Shown piece by piece: positions 52,660 through 64,000 of a DNA stretch of 64,000 nt. Positions within the stretch are counted from its first letter, which is position 1. Each line of letters begins with the position of its first letter. Position numbers and translations under genes: made by a program. Source of the stretch: Humulus lupulus (Eukaryota > Streptophyta > Magnoliopsida > Rosales > Cannabaceae). Location of the stretch: NCBI RefSeq assembly GCF_963169125.1, contig NC_084799.1, forward strand, positions 65,270,643-65,334,642, written 5' to 3'. The notes beneath the pieces are model-generated. The model did no database searches. It was not told the DNA's origin and saw nothing but the letters and a program-made list of their open reading frames with translations.

Positions 52660-53802
52660 TTATTGATAGTACTTTTTAAGATGTAGGGCATTCCAGGTTT
52701 GTGGAACTATTTCTCCACTTAACTGGACTAGCTTGAAAGTCCCTTCGCGCGGGATTTCCACAATCTGGTATTGTCCTTCCCAGTTCAGCCCTAACACACC
52801 GTCCTTGAGATCTTTACTTTCCATAACACCCTCTAGAGAACCAAATCGCCTAGCCCAAGTCTGCGTCCTTTTACCTTCGAATTGAAATAATGAGTGATTT
52901 TCTGCTGATAATGGGCGAGCTGTAATTGTGACACCTCTCATTTTTCCTCGATTAGATCAAGGGATGTACTAAGTAGCTCGTGGTTCTGATCTTGATCAAA
53001 GGTCTTCTATCTGTGGGTCATCACCAGCGCCTTAATCAGGAGCGTAGCCTCGCTTCCAAATGTTAAAGAAAAAGGGGTATGTCCCATGGAGGTTTGATGT
53101 GAGGTTCCATAGGCCTAGAGTACCTGCGGGAGCTGCTCGGGCCATAATCCCTTGGCTTCATCTAATCGCTTCTTTAAGGTTGCCTTCAAGGTATTGTTTA
53201 CAGCCTCGACCTGCCCATTGGCATGCGGGTACGCTACTGATGAAAAACTCTTGGTTATGCCATATTTTTCACAAAAGTTTGTTAAAAGATCGCTATCGAA
53301 CTGAGTTCCGTTGTCAGATACAATCTTTTTCAGGAGCCCAAATCAACATATGATATTTTTTACAACAAAATCCAAGACTCTCTTCAAGGTGATGGTTGCC
53401 AAAGGTTTGGCCTTTACCCACTTCGTGAAGTAATCAATATCGACAACTACATAATGAACTACTCCTTTTCCTATTGGCAAAGAACCAATCAAATCGATTC
53501 CCCATACTGCAAACGGCCAAGGGGATGAGATCATGGTTAGCTCGATGGGAGAAGCTCGAGCAACTATGGCGAAGCGTTGGCATTTGTCACATTTCTGCAC
53601 ATACGAGATCGAGTCCTTTGACAGTGTGGGCCAAAAATAGCCCTCCCACAATACCTTCAGAGCCAAGTTTTGCCCCCAACATGGTCTTCGTAGAAGCCTT
53701 CGTGTATTTCTTGCAAGATAGTCTGTGCTTCCTCAAGCAGAACACACCGTAGGAGGGGTAGCAAATGCCCTCATTGATATAAAATCCCTTCAACCATAAC
53801 AT
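52660..53802 (-). pseudogene. Tat integrase
   Basis: Read on the minus strand: zinc-binding remnant ending CDKCQRF, core with WGIDLIGSLPIGKG, then IVSDNGTQF after a frame break near 53343, and PHANGQVEAVNN carrying the last catalytic Glu. The C-terminal module ends TWNALHLKKYYQ at 52660. Several stops and frame changes are present (e.g. near 53343 and 52941). Integrase would insert the element cDNA. There is no chromodomain, as expected for Tat. Confidence 0.85.
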
Positions 53803-54550
53803 ATCGCAGAGCTTGATACAACAGTTTTCTTGTGCCCTTTCAATCGTCAGGTAACTTTTTGGTTGTGAGATACTCCACTATGGGGGTCATCCAGGTCAGT
53901 TTTATGTCAATCATTTCGACCTCAACCGTTTCTGCTATTATGCTTGAGCTTTCCAAGAATTCCACCGAAACTACATCCATTGTATCCGCCTCTTTGGTGG
54001 TAGCAAGTCAAGCTAGAGCATCAACATTGGAATTATGCTCGTGGGGTACTTGTTCAACGGAGCTAAACTCGAATTCAGACAACTCGCCCTTAACCTTGGC
54101 TAAGTAGGCTGTCATCTTGATATCGCAAGCTTGGGATTCTCCCAATATCTGATTGACTACGAGCTGAGAATCACTATAACATTAGATCGCCTTTGCTTTT
54201 AGCTCTTTCGCAACCCTTAGCCCTGCCAATAAGGCCTCATATTTGGCTTCGTTGTTGGATACTTTGAATCCAAACCTGAGAGTTGTATGGAATCGATGCC
54301 CTTCAGGTGAGATTAAAATTATCCCAGCTCCAGATCCGTTTTCATTAGAGGATCCATCAACGAATATTTTCAACAATTCTTGCACATGTTCCCTTATAGG
54401 CTCGTCCTGAAAACTTGTGCACTCAGCCACAAAATCAGCAAGGGCTTGACTCTTGATTGTTGTCCGTGGCATATATAATATTTTGAATTGGATGAGTTCG
54501 ATGGCCCATTTTAGTAGACGTCCCGACGTTTTAGGTTTTTGCAAAACCTG
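53803..54550 (-). pseudogene. Tat second RNase H (archaeal type)
   Basis: The minus-strand frame 54544-54182 holds the end of the first RNase H (ALADFVAEC) and then IFVDGSSNENGSGAGIILIS with EAKYEALLAGL, the DGSS..E signature of the extra archaeal-type RNase H. A stop at 54182 interrupts it before CYSDSQLVVNQI (third Asp). This duplicated RNase H is diagnostic for the Tat lineage and supports the classification. Confidence 0.82.
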
Positions 54551-55800
54551 CCTTAAAGGTTGGTCAGTTAAGACGTGGATAGAATGGGACTATAAATATG
54601 GTCTGAGCTTTCTTGAAGCCAAAATAAGACAGAACACGAGCTTTTCTATCAATGGATACCAGGACTTAGCTCCGAGAAGTCTTTTACTTACATAATACAC
54701 TGGTTTCTGCACTCGATTTTCTTCTTGAACTAACGTAGCACTGACCGCATTTTTCGTCACGGCCAGATATAGAAACAGATATTCCCAGACGCCGGTTTTG
54801 ATAGTACGGGGGGTTTAGCCAGATGCGCTTTCAGGTCGCGAAATGCTTGTTCGCATTCTTCAGTCCACTCGAACTTCTTGTTTCATTTGAGCAAGTTGTA
54901 AAATGGGAGACACTTTTCAGTGGATTTTGAAACGAAGCGGTTTAAAGTTGCCACCTTTCCAGTTAAACTTTGTACTTCCTTACGCAACCTAGGCAAAGAT
55001 ATTTCCAACAACAATGTGATTTTCTCTGGATTTGCCTCTATCCCCCGTATGTTCACTATAAAACCCATAAACTTTCCCAACAAAACTTTGAAAGTACACT
55101 TTTGGGGATTCAACTTCATGTCATATTTCCTTAGTATGCCAAAACATTCTTCCAGGTCGGATACATGGTTACTGGAAGTCTTTGACTTAACGAGCATATC
55201 ATCGACATACACCTCCATGTTTCTCCCAATCTGGTTAGTGAACATTTGTAGACTAATTGTTGGTACGTAGCACCGACATTCTTCAACCCGAATGACATAA
55301 CTTTGTAGCAGTATACGTTATGCTCAGTCATGATGCTGGTATGCTCTTGGTTTGTAGGGTTCATCGCGATTTGGTTATATCCAGAATACGCTTCCATGAA
55401 AGACATAAGCTCGTGACCGGCTATAGCGTCGACCAACTAATCAATCCTCGATAATGGGAAATAGTCCTTATAATAAGCTTTGTTAAGATCAGAAAAATCA
55501 ATGCAAGTTCTCCACATCCCATTTGGCTTTGGGACTAGAATGGGGTTAGCAACCCAGATTGGGTATTTTACTTCTCTGATAATCTGCATTTAAGTAGGCG
55601 AGCTACTTCTTCTTCCAATGCTTTCGACCATACTTTCCCCAAAAGCCTTCATTTTTGGGACTTTGCAGGAACATTCTTGTCCAAGTTATGAGTATGCATT
55701 ATTATATTCGGACTAATTCCCACCATATATTCATGCGACCAGGCGAAGACATCCAGGTTCTTCCTCAAGAATTTGACCAGCTCGTTCTTCCTTTTAGTCC
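54551..55800 (-). pseudogene. Tat reverse transcriptase and RNase H
   Basis: Minus-strand RT blocks: motif A region SFMEAYSGYNQIAM (55371-55412), motif B YKVMSFGLKNVGATYQ, and the catalytic box MEVYVDDMLVKS (about 55180-55215), in two frames with a shift near 55240. The motif A residue that is normally catalytic Asp reads Glu (GAA), which should abolish activity. LNPQKCTFKV and the RNase H region follow, with further stops. It would have copied the element RNA into DNA. Confidence 0.85.
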
Positions 55801-56079
55801 CATATTTTTCCTAACTTTTACAACTCATGAAGGTATTTCTGGGTCGATACTGATTTCCTCGAGCTCCTCTATAGCTTTGAGCTTAGATCTATCTTTGCCT
55901 ATTTGCAGGTCAATGTCGTCCTGTTGGGCGACCTCATTATCTCCTTCTCGAGGTTCTTCCGTCCCATGGGTAACTTCCATTGCCCAGGACTCCTCATATT
56001 CTTCGTCTATGACCATTGTCTACTGCCCGGGTTGTGATTTTCCCTTCATGGCTACACTGTAGCCTTCTTGGGCAGCGAA

Positions 56080-56418
56080 CTAATCTCCACGTACCGAGCA
56101 TATCCCTGAGGCTGAGGGAAACTTCTTTGCCAGGTGTCGGATCAAGGTGATGGCTTCAAAAACCATCAGTGCGGGTCGTCCCAAAATTGCATTATACTCA
56201 GTTAGACAATCGATTACCACGAACTCAAGTATTTTAGTAACAGTTCGTGCATCATCCCCTAGCGTAACCACCAGTTTGATTGTTCCTATGGTCATCGTCC
56301 CTTCACCTGAAAATCCATACAATGTCATTGAGGTCACCTTTAGGTCGGTCACAGACAATCCTATTTTCTCTAGGGTGGACCTGAAAAGCACATTTTCTGA
56401 GCTTCCATTATCTACCAA
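56080..56418 (-). pseudogene. Tat aspartic protease
   Basis: The frame starts with MVDNGSSENVLF, the D-N-G-S active site, and has the hydrophobic flap region plus YNAILGRPALMVFEAI, the conserved ILGRP block of retrotransposon proteases. The segment is open across 112 codons but its neighbours on both sides are in other frames. It would process the element polyprotein. Confidence 0.85.
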
Positions 56419-58234
56419 TATCCTCCGTACCCTTCAATTAGCGAGCTGCACGGTTACCATCAGCAGGTCATTATGTGGGAATTGAACGTGGCTAGCATCC
56501 TCCTCCGTGAAAATGATTTGTTATTTTTCCAACCGCTGTTGTTTTGATATTGCTCTAGGATAAATTCCATATCGTTATGAGTTTTCAGCTCCTGTATATA
56601 CCTCTTTTGGACTCCATTGCTCGTGCCTGCCAAATGAGGTCCTCTGGTAATAGTAGTTATATCTCCTCCTACTATTGGGGGAGGGTCGACTTGTTTCTGA
56701 TTCATCTGAGTCCTTGATTGACCTATTGGAGTTTCCGGAGCTGGATGAGAATTCTACCTGACAGACTGATTGGGAGCCACTCAATTTCGTGCATACTGGG
56801 CTAACAGTCCAGCCCTAATGAGAGTTTCAATCTCATCCTTCAGTTATCGACAATCATCGGTATTATGACTGATGTCATTGTGGTATCGGCAAAATGTTGA
56901 GGAATCTCTCTTTTCCCTCTGATGCCTTAATGGCTATGGTTTCTTCCACGGATGGCGATTAGAGTTTTCCAGGAAGATATGTTCCCGTGTATCTGTCAGG
57001 TCAGTGTTGGTGACATAAATGGGCTTGAATTTTTCCTCGGACTTGTTTTTATTTGTGCCCTTCTGGTCGCCCTCACCATTCCCTTTCCTCTTATTGTTTC
57101 TCGCTTGGTTATTCTGGGTAATAGGTTGAGCCATAGCTGCAACACCTATCACCACTCCAATGGGTTGAATGGGGGCTTGGATGGTTCCTGCGATAACATA
57201 TCATGCCTCTTCCAAGTTTATCCACTCCTGAGCTAGGGATAAGAACTCATCCACACTTTTAACCCCTTTTCATTGGAGCTCCTGCCATAGATCGCCTCCT
57301 ACCAAAATTCATGTTCTCATCACCATGATCTTGGAGCTATCATCAATGTCTCTAGCTCGTGCTGCAATGTTGGAGAATCTGCTCAAATATGCTTTCAAAG
57401 ACTCACCAAGTTGTTGTTTTATGTTGGCCAATGAGACGACCTCTACGTGAGTTGCCTTTGAAGCTCGGAACGCTTTCTTGAACTCAGAAGACAACTTCTT
57501 CCAAGAGCTTATCGAATGTTTTTTGTACTTCTTGAACCACTCTCTAGCAGGTCCGATCAAAGTCATGGGGAACAAAATACATCTTAGGTCGAACCCGACA
57601 TTGTGGGCCATCATCAACGTATTGATCAGCCCAAGGTGGTTAGATGGATCTGTGTTTCCATCAAATGTTGGCATGTTCAACATCCTCAAGCCAATAGAAT
57701 ATGTAATTGCCACAATGTTTGGGGTGAAAGGGTCAAGCTCCTCGTCAAAGTCACAATCATCAATCCCTTTTCCAGATCAGAGCTTCTTTATCTGCTCCTC
57801 CATCAAGGCCAGTCGCTCGAGGGTTAGGTCTTTAGTCTCTAGGTTAGCTGGGAGTTGTTCACCAGCTCCCATCCTATTGTATGTGTTTGATGGGTTGTTG
57901 TCCCTCCAAGTTTAAGCTTGGTTAGGTGGGACATTCCCATTGTCACGTACAATAGACGAACCTCCCTCATGTTGAGTATAACTCATATTATCATTGCGAG
58001 TTGGATACCTCCTTTATGAATTCAGATGATCACGTAGGTTGGGATGTGCATCGAAACAAGGACTTTGTGCTGAACTAAGATGATTCCTCAGGTTCCTCTC
58101 ATATCTGCCTCCATGCTGGCTCCCCATCCAGTAACTTCCATTTGCAAAACTTACAGCCTCCGGCTGAGATCGAGGACTTGGATTATCAGCACGTGCTTGT
58201 GGTATGTAAGTGTCTACTGATGGGGGAGGATTTC
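56419..58234 (-). pseudogene. Tat gag
   Basis: Minus-strand gag. The N-terminal part is near 58200-57930. The Retrotrans_gag core at 57713-57309 holds RMLNMPTFDGNTDPSNHL, GPAREWFKKYKKHSISSW and LGESLKAYLSRF. A zinc-knuckle-like CRYHNDISHNTDDC lies at about 56864-56905. Stops are scattered; one right after the knuckle reads TAA where CAA is usual in the family. The 5' end is cut by the Tekay LTR beginning at 58235. Confidence 0.82.
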
Positions 58235-60337
58235 TATAACGCCCTGGGTAACAAAGATCATTACATTGTGTGTTTAAAATAGTGCTGGACTTGCTAATCA
58301 AGTCATTTAAACATAAATGTGTTTCTAGGATTAAGTGACAGGTTAGGGTTAAAAGATTTTGATCGTAAAATGGTTGACTTTTATTAAAATAAGAGTTTGA
58401 TACATGGGATCCCAAAAATAGTGTTTACATGGCAGATACAACCCTCAAAAGTTAATACAATAGTAGCCAATCTAAATGGCAAAATACAAGTTTGAGTTCT
58501 AGTCCCTGTAATCTCCTCAGCCATTGCGGTCGAGCAGCTACCGATGTACACTCCGCCCTCAAAGCTCTCCAACTCATGGCTGGTCTAGCTTTCCTTTGCC
58601 TTTACCTGCACCACATAGCACCCATGAGCCAGGGCTCAACAAGAAAACTTTAATCAACAAGCATAGATAACAACAGTAAGTGTATAGTAATCTTTAGACC
58701 AATTAGTTTAACCAATAACAAAGTACAAGCAGTAAGTTAGGCAACAGTAAACATATACTTCCAAACGTATAATTCAATCTTATTTAGGTTTCGATGCCTT
58801 TAGGCCGAGCCCTTTGGTTATTTAGCTGATCCCGGCTCGCTTAGGCCAAGCTGCGTTCAGTACGCTTAACATCAGCCCCGACTCCCTTAGGCCGTACTTT
58901 CACAGCACACATAACATATATGTAGGATACATAACACATATGTTTATTTACAAGGAATCTCAGTCCCATCCACAATTTGGGTGCATTTTTCTTACCTTGA
59001 GTCCTGAGCGGAGGATGTGAAGCGAACCCGAGCACAATCCTCAATCCCGAGCCTTAACGGTAACCCTAGTCACAAGCGACAATGGATAACTATCAAAATC
59101 TAATTCAATTAAATGCTTTGGAAACAAATACTAGCCTCCGAGACCTCGAATTCTACTAAACCTGGTAGTAGAATTCGTCCTGAGCGCGTAGGTTTAAATC
59201 CCCGAGCTTCCCTGAGCCTCTAAAAACCAACCTTTGCTATGGCTGCCTAGGCGGGTCGCGACCTGGCACTAAGGGTCGCGGCGCGCCTCAAGGCGCCAAC
59301 CTTTTGCTCCAGGGGGGAGGTGGCCACGACTTGCCCTTTAGGGCCACAACGTGCCCACAAGTTAGCAAGCCCCCCAGGGCCTTCTGGGTCACGCGGACTG
59401 CAGAGCCCATGAACTGGGCCGTGGTACACCCCCGTGAACCTAGAAATCCCTGAGTTTTCTGCATATTCAAACCCAAATTCAAAAACCAACCCAAGCACCC
59501 CTAAACAAATCAAAACCCAACCAGAATTCAGCAATTAGAATCTAAAGTCCTACCTTAGTTGATAGCTTAACTCCTCAGCAATTCCTTGATTGTTCCTAGC
59601 TTAGTTTCCCCCAGATTTCCAGATCAATTCCCAGCTCTTCCCTTCATAAATCCCTTCAGCTTCAAGGCACAAGAGAGGGAGAGAGAGTGAACGTGTAAAA
59701 GAGAGAGAGAGAGAGTTGGGGAGTGTTCTGATATGTTCTAGCCTAAGTCTAATTGTTCCTAACTATATCTTTTTAATTAAAATGTCCAAAATGCCCCTTA
59801 TACTAACCCAACCTCTTAATTGCCGACAAAATGGTCATTAACCCCAATTCCCGCTAATTCCTCGAGTCATCCTACAATTTCCCAATTAATCCCGTCATGC
59901 CCAACTAACTACCAAATACTTACTCGTTACGATAAATCCCAAATATATGTTAAGTTTCCCAAAGTACCCCTAGGCTCACCCCGAGCCGGGTATTAAACCC
60001 CGCTGTGACTATTCCACTAATCCACTCACTAGGATCGTCTTGAGCCGAATACTGAAAATATATCCACATAATAATGTGGTCTCAACCATTTAACACATAT
60101 AATCGCATTTATGCCCTCAACGGGCCAAAATTATAAATATGCCTTTATAAACAAGAACGGGCCTACATGCATATTTAATACTCATAAACATGCATATCAA
60201 TATATTCATATTATCATATAAATCATGCATGTCACATAGCCATGTATTTAATCAATAAATCACACATACATCCAATTATGCGATCCCGACATGCTAATAA
60301 AGGAACTAAACCCTAATAACATTTTTGGGACGTTACA
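58235..60337 (-). repeat. 3' LTR of the Tekay element in Tat gag
   Basis: 2103 bp, TATAACGCCCTGG to GGGACGTTACA. One terminal base has changed (TG to TA). It carries GGGATCCCA at 58408, TCGCGACC/GGTCGCGG motifs at 59250-59290 and (GA)n at 59675-59715. Confidence 0.85.
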
Positions 60338-60352
60338 ACTATCCCTCCTACT
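60338..60352 (-). promoter_or_regulatory. Polypurine tract of the Tekay element
   Basis: The minus strand reads GTAGGAGGGATAGT up to the LTR start, nearly identical to the tract at 32087. Confidence 0.8.
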
Positions 60353-61870
60353 AAGAATTTTGTCCTCGAAATTTACTTGAATAACTCGGGATACGAATCC
60401 CACATAGCTGACTCTAGCTCCCAGGTCGCTTCCTCGACCTTGCTATTCCTCCACAACACTTTGACTTAAGGAATTGTCTTGTTCCTCAAAACTTTATCCT
60501 TCCTGTCTAGGATCTGAATTGGTCGCTCCTCATATGAAAAATCTAACTATAGCTCCAGATCCTCATACCCTAATACATGGGTCGTATCTGAGACGTACTT
60601 CTGAAGCATTGAGATGTGGAATACGTTATGAACCCTTAATAATGACGATGGTAGAGCCAATCTGTTGGTTAGTTGCCCAATCCTTTCCAGGATCTCAAAA
60701 GGTCCTATGAATCTAGGGCTCAACTTGCCATTTTTCCCAACTCTCCTCACCCCTCGCAATGGTGAAACTCGCAAAAACACGTGGTCCCCCACCTGGAACT
60801 CCATGCTCCTACACTTAGGATCAGCGTAGCTTTTCTGTCTGCTCTACGAAGCGAGCATTCGAGCTCGGATCTTCTCAATAGCTTCATCAGTCTTCTGAAC
60901 CATCTCCAGTCCCAAATACTTCCTCTCCCCCATCTCATCCCAATGAACAGGTGATCTACATTTCCTTCCATATAACATCACGTATGGAGCTACTCCAATC
61001 GTTGATTGATAACTTTTTTTTTGTACAAAAACTCAATCAACGGGAGGTACTTACTACAAGACCCCTCGAAGTCTAACACACATGCTCTAAGCATGCCCTC
61101 CAATATCTGAATCGTCCTATCAGATTGTCCGTCTATCTAAGGATGAAAGGCTATGCTGAACTTCAACTGAGTTCCAATAGCCTTCTGTAAACCACCCAAA
61201 AATTTGGAGGTAAATATGGGATCCTGGTCCGATACTATAGATTTAGGAACTCCATGGAGATGTACAATCTCCCTCACATACAACTCCGTGTACTGATCCA
61301 TAGTATAGGTCGTCCTCACTGGCAGAAAGTGAGCTGACTTGGTGTACCTGTCTACTATCACCAACATCGAGTCATGTTGCCTCCGCCGTCTTGGGCAAAC
61401 CTCCTACAAAATCCATGGTAATATCTTCCCACTTCCACTCGGGAATACCCAAAGGCTATAACAACCCTACTGGTCGATGATATTTAGCCTTTACCTACTA
61501 ATAGGTTAAGCACTAAGCTACGTACTCAATCACGTCCTTCTTCATCCCAGACCACCAATACAAAGTTCATAGATCCTGGTACATCTTTGTGGTGCCTAGA
61601 TGAAGTGAGTATGGTGTAGTATGGGATTCATCAAGGATCTCTCGTCTAATACCCATATCCATCGGAACACGGATCTAATCCTTGTACTGCAGTAAACCCG
61701 TCTCTGAAATGGAATAATCCTTAGTCACTCCAGCTTGGACATTCCCTCTAACCTCCTATAATTGTGCGTCACCCACCTGACCCTCTCTTATCCTTTCCAG
61801 AAGGGTAGAATGTAAAGTAATATTGGCCAACTGGCCTACAACCAATTCTATCTGCGCTCTAGTCATTTCC
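60353..61870 (-). pseudogene. Tekay pol 3' part: integrase and chromodomain
   Basis: On the minus strand from 61870: segment after RNase H, integrase zinc-binding part, core with IVDRYTKSAHFLPVRTTY and IVSDQDPIFTSKF, a TAG at about 61138 where CAG is usual, [34 protein letters not shown], and a chromodomain near 60360-60480 out of frame. It has several stops and a T-run insertion near 61013-61022. It is the same family as 30284-32062, but a different copy with its own lesions. Confidence 0.88.
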
Positions 61871-62737
61871 TGTAACAATCTGGATAACCAAGACCTTTAC
61901 ACTGTGTGTTTAAAATAGTGCTTAACCTGTTGAGCAAGTCTTTTGAACTTAAATGTGTAACTAAAGACTAAGTCAAGGTCAAGTAATAAAATATTTGGTT
62001 AACAAAATGGTTATTTTTCATTAAAATATTAAGTTTATACACGGGATCGCAAAAATTAATTTACAGACTTGTAAAAGATAAACAGATACATCTTAGCCGT
62101 CCTAAGCGGCAAAATAGGGTTTAACCCTAGTTCCTCCCAAGCTATCCCGACCATGGCGATCGGGCAGGCTGCATATGTACACACTTCCCTTGAAGCTCTC
62201 CAACTCATTGTTGATCCAACTGTCAACTCCCTTACCTGCACCATGTAGCACCTGTGAGCCAAGGCCCAACAAGAAAACTTAAAACAACATGCACAACTAG
62301 GCAATGATATAAAGGCAGTAAATGTAATTCACCAGATTCAAATGACAATGGAATATATGCAACAATCTCAATAAAAGTACTCAACTTAAGCAAGCGTATA
62401 AATCAATCTCATCAACCAATACAAATAGTTAAGCGCGAACTGCGCTTCTGTTTATTGTATAATGTCCAAGCCCGGCGCCCTTAGGCCGAGTCCACTGGCT
62501 TTATGGCCGACCCCAACACCCTTAGGCCGGGCTCCGTTCTGCACGTTCACTATCGGCCCCCGACACCCTTCGGCTGGCCTGTAAACAAATATAATCACAG
62601 ATGCACAATGCATAGCAAGTAATCAATGGAAGCGTATACAAGCATGCCCAATCAAATATTCTCAGTTACAGATATGTTCATGTTCATAATATATTCATAC
62701 AAGGGGTTCAAGCCCCAATCACAACTCGAGTGTAGTT
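61871..62737 (-). mobile_element. Tekay-like LTR, partial, inserted in another Tekay pol
   Basis: It begins TGTAACAATCTGG directly inside pol coding sequence with no PBS, so it is best read as the 3' LTR (or solo LTR) of a separate minus-oriented element. It matches the first 900 bp of the 58235 LTR throughout. It is broken at 62737 by a Copia-like LTR, and its other end is outside the window. Confidence 0.7.
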
Positions 62738-64000
62738 TGTTAGGGTTTTATGCCCTAATTAAAACCCAATTTCTTTGTAATCTCATTTATTATCAATAAA
62801 AGAATAGAAATCATTTTTTGACTTGGTCAATCACTTCGCTCACATGTTTTATTTTCATGATTATTTATTTAATATAAACCTTCTATTAAATCCCAAGCAT
62901 ATAGCTAATCGTATTTATTGTGATGTAATCACAGTGGAATATAAATATGATTATATGTTTAAAATAAGTTAGTCCTAATATTAGTCAGTGCACAGGATTT
63001 ACATTGACTTGCCAATCTACGATATGATCTACTTACACATTGTAGTGTTATGTTCTTTCCATAACATTAGGAAAGTAGATAAGATCGGATGTATTCGTTA
63101 CATCGGACAAGACCGATATTGACAGTTGATAAGATAAGTAAACATACTGTTATTATCTATTCTAGTCATATCATATAGTTGACCATAGGTCAATTCAATC
63201 TCAATTCAGAGTGGTTAGTATTCTAACTGATTGTATTATTTGAGTTCTTTGACTTGTTTGCTACCAGCTTACCCTATGGACTAGCCCATACTTACATCTT
63301 GGGAACTCAGTAGTATAATTGAGTGGGAGTGTTAATCATAGATATGAACATCTATAGCTTCTGATGAAGAAGTGAAACGATGGTTGCCTTTTAGTTTGGT
63401 TCACGATGCTAAATGATAGAGATCTCATTTCAGTAATTAATATTAGTTTGCTGAAAGATCATTTACAAGGAACTAAGTGTTTTAGGGATAAAATACAATG
63501 AGGGGTAAAATGGTATTTTAGTCTCATCTCATTGTAGACCGTCTATAGAGGAATGAGTGACAATTATGGTTGTAACAATGGATAATTAATAATGTATCTA
63601 TATTTATTATAGAGCGTTCTATGAATTCAAAAGTGTAATTCCGAGTCTTTAGTGGAGTCACAAGGAATTAATAAGTTAGTAAATTTATTTGTTAGATTTA
63701 TGATAACTTATTGGAGCTTGATTTCATAAGCCCGTGGTCCCCACTGTACCTTGGATAAAATCATCTAGATAGTCTCAATTAATTGATTTAATTATCAATT
63801 AGAATTATTAAAGTTGACCAGGTCAATTTTGGATAGTTTCATAGAGTTATATAATTTAGAGAAGAAAAGAGAAATTAAGGCAGATTTATTAATTAAGATA
63901 AATTGATATCTAAATTAATAAATAAGTTTAAATCAAGGTTCAAATTAAAAATAATTAATTTGATAAAGGATTTAAATAATTATTTAATTAATTAAATCAA
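62738..64000 (+). mobile_element. Copia-like LTR, running off the window
   Basis: An abrupt change from GC-balanced Tekay LTR to AT-rich sequence at TGTTAGGGTTTTATGCCC, a typical plant Ty1/Copia LTR start, followed by the polyadenylation-type ATCAATAAAAG. No coding region is seen up to the window end. Strand is assigned from the start motif only, and the target duplication cannot be checked. Confidence 0.55.

Larger units (their letters stand above)
58235..61870 (-). mobile_element. Tekay-like chromovirus, 3' half, inserted in Tat gag
   Basis: Minus-oriented: 3' LTR 58235-60337, PPT at 60338-60352, chromodomain and integrase to 61870, where a further LTR interrupts it. The left flank is ATTTC (58230-58234); the other end is outside the window. 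The remaining pol matches the 30.2-32.1 kb copy in order and sequence. Confidence 0.85.

Noticed and set aside
58841..59534. Minus-strand frames within the LTR at 58235
   Set aside because: They lie wholly in LTR sequence with clear LTR ends and PPT, and the corresponding zones of other LTRs are not open.
61871..62737. 5' LTR of the Tekay element whose 3' LTR is at 58235
   Set aside because: There is no primer binding site and no leader next to it; pol coding sequence meets the LTR end directly. A separate nested insertion explains this better, although a deletion cannot be fully excluded.

Overview
This looks like a stretch of nuclear DNA from a flowering plant, most likely a eudicot. Three ordinary intron-containing plant genes and one nuclear-type tRNA gene sit in AT-rich DNA packed with Helitrons, MITEs, a LINE and nested LTR retrotransposons. 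The repeat style would fit a Rosales genome such as the hemp/hop family, but I cannot prove the species from the sequence.

Left part (1-12.6 kb): Helitron copies, a small LTR-like unit between direct repeats, a complete WNK-family protein kinase gene on the minus strand (1721-4912), a Harbinger-type MITE, a cluster of Helitron copies of which two face each other as a large palindrome, and tRNA-Gly(GCC).

12.6-20.8 kb: an L1-type LINE with 12-bp target site duplications (TSDs) and a poly(A) tail, split by two solo LTRs. The second solo LTR hosts a third. Each insertion has a perfect 5-bp TSD, so their order can be read directly.

20.8-27.8 kb: the second gene island. It has a 7-exon nucleotidyltransferase/PAP-OAS1-type gene (21412-24079, minus) and a 5-exon ribosomal protein eS26 gene (25127-26787, minus) with telo-box and site II promoter motifs. 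A MULE-type MITE lies just beyond.

27.8-64 kb: retrotransposon territory. A Tekay-like chromovirus (27847-34512) has both LTRs, PBS, PPT and an internally deleted pol. From 35635 a Tat-lineage Ty3/gypsy element runs on the minus strand (3' LTR, PPT, then gag-pol at 52.6-58.2 kb). It carries a second, decayed gene on the opposite strand with its own TATA box and apparent introns. This Tat element is interrupted by a solo LTR at 39177-48781 (hosting another element, which hosts a Tekay remnant), by a solo LTR at 49577-51770, and by a Tekay element from 58235. That last element is broken by another Tekay-type LTR at 61871, which is broken in turn by a Copia-like LTR at 62738. All element genes carry stops or frameshifts. 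The only genes that look functional are WNK, the nucleotidyltransferase, RPS26 and the tRNA.
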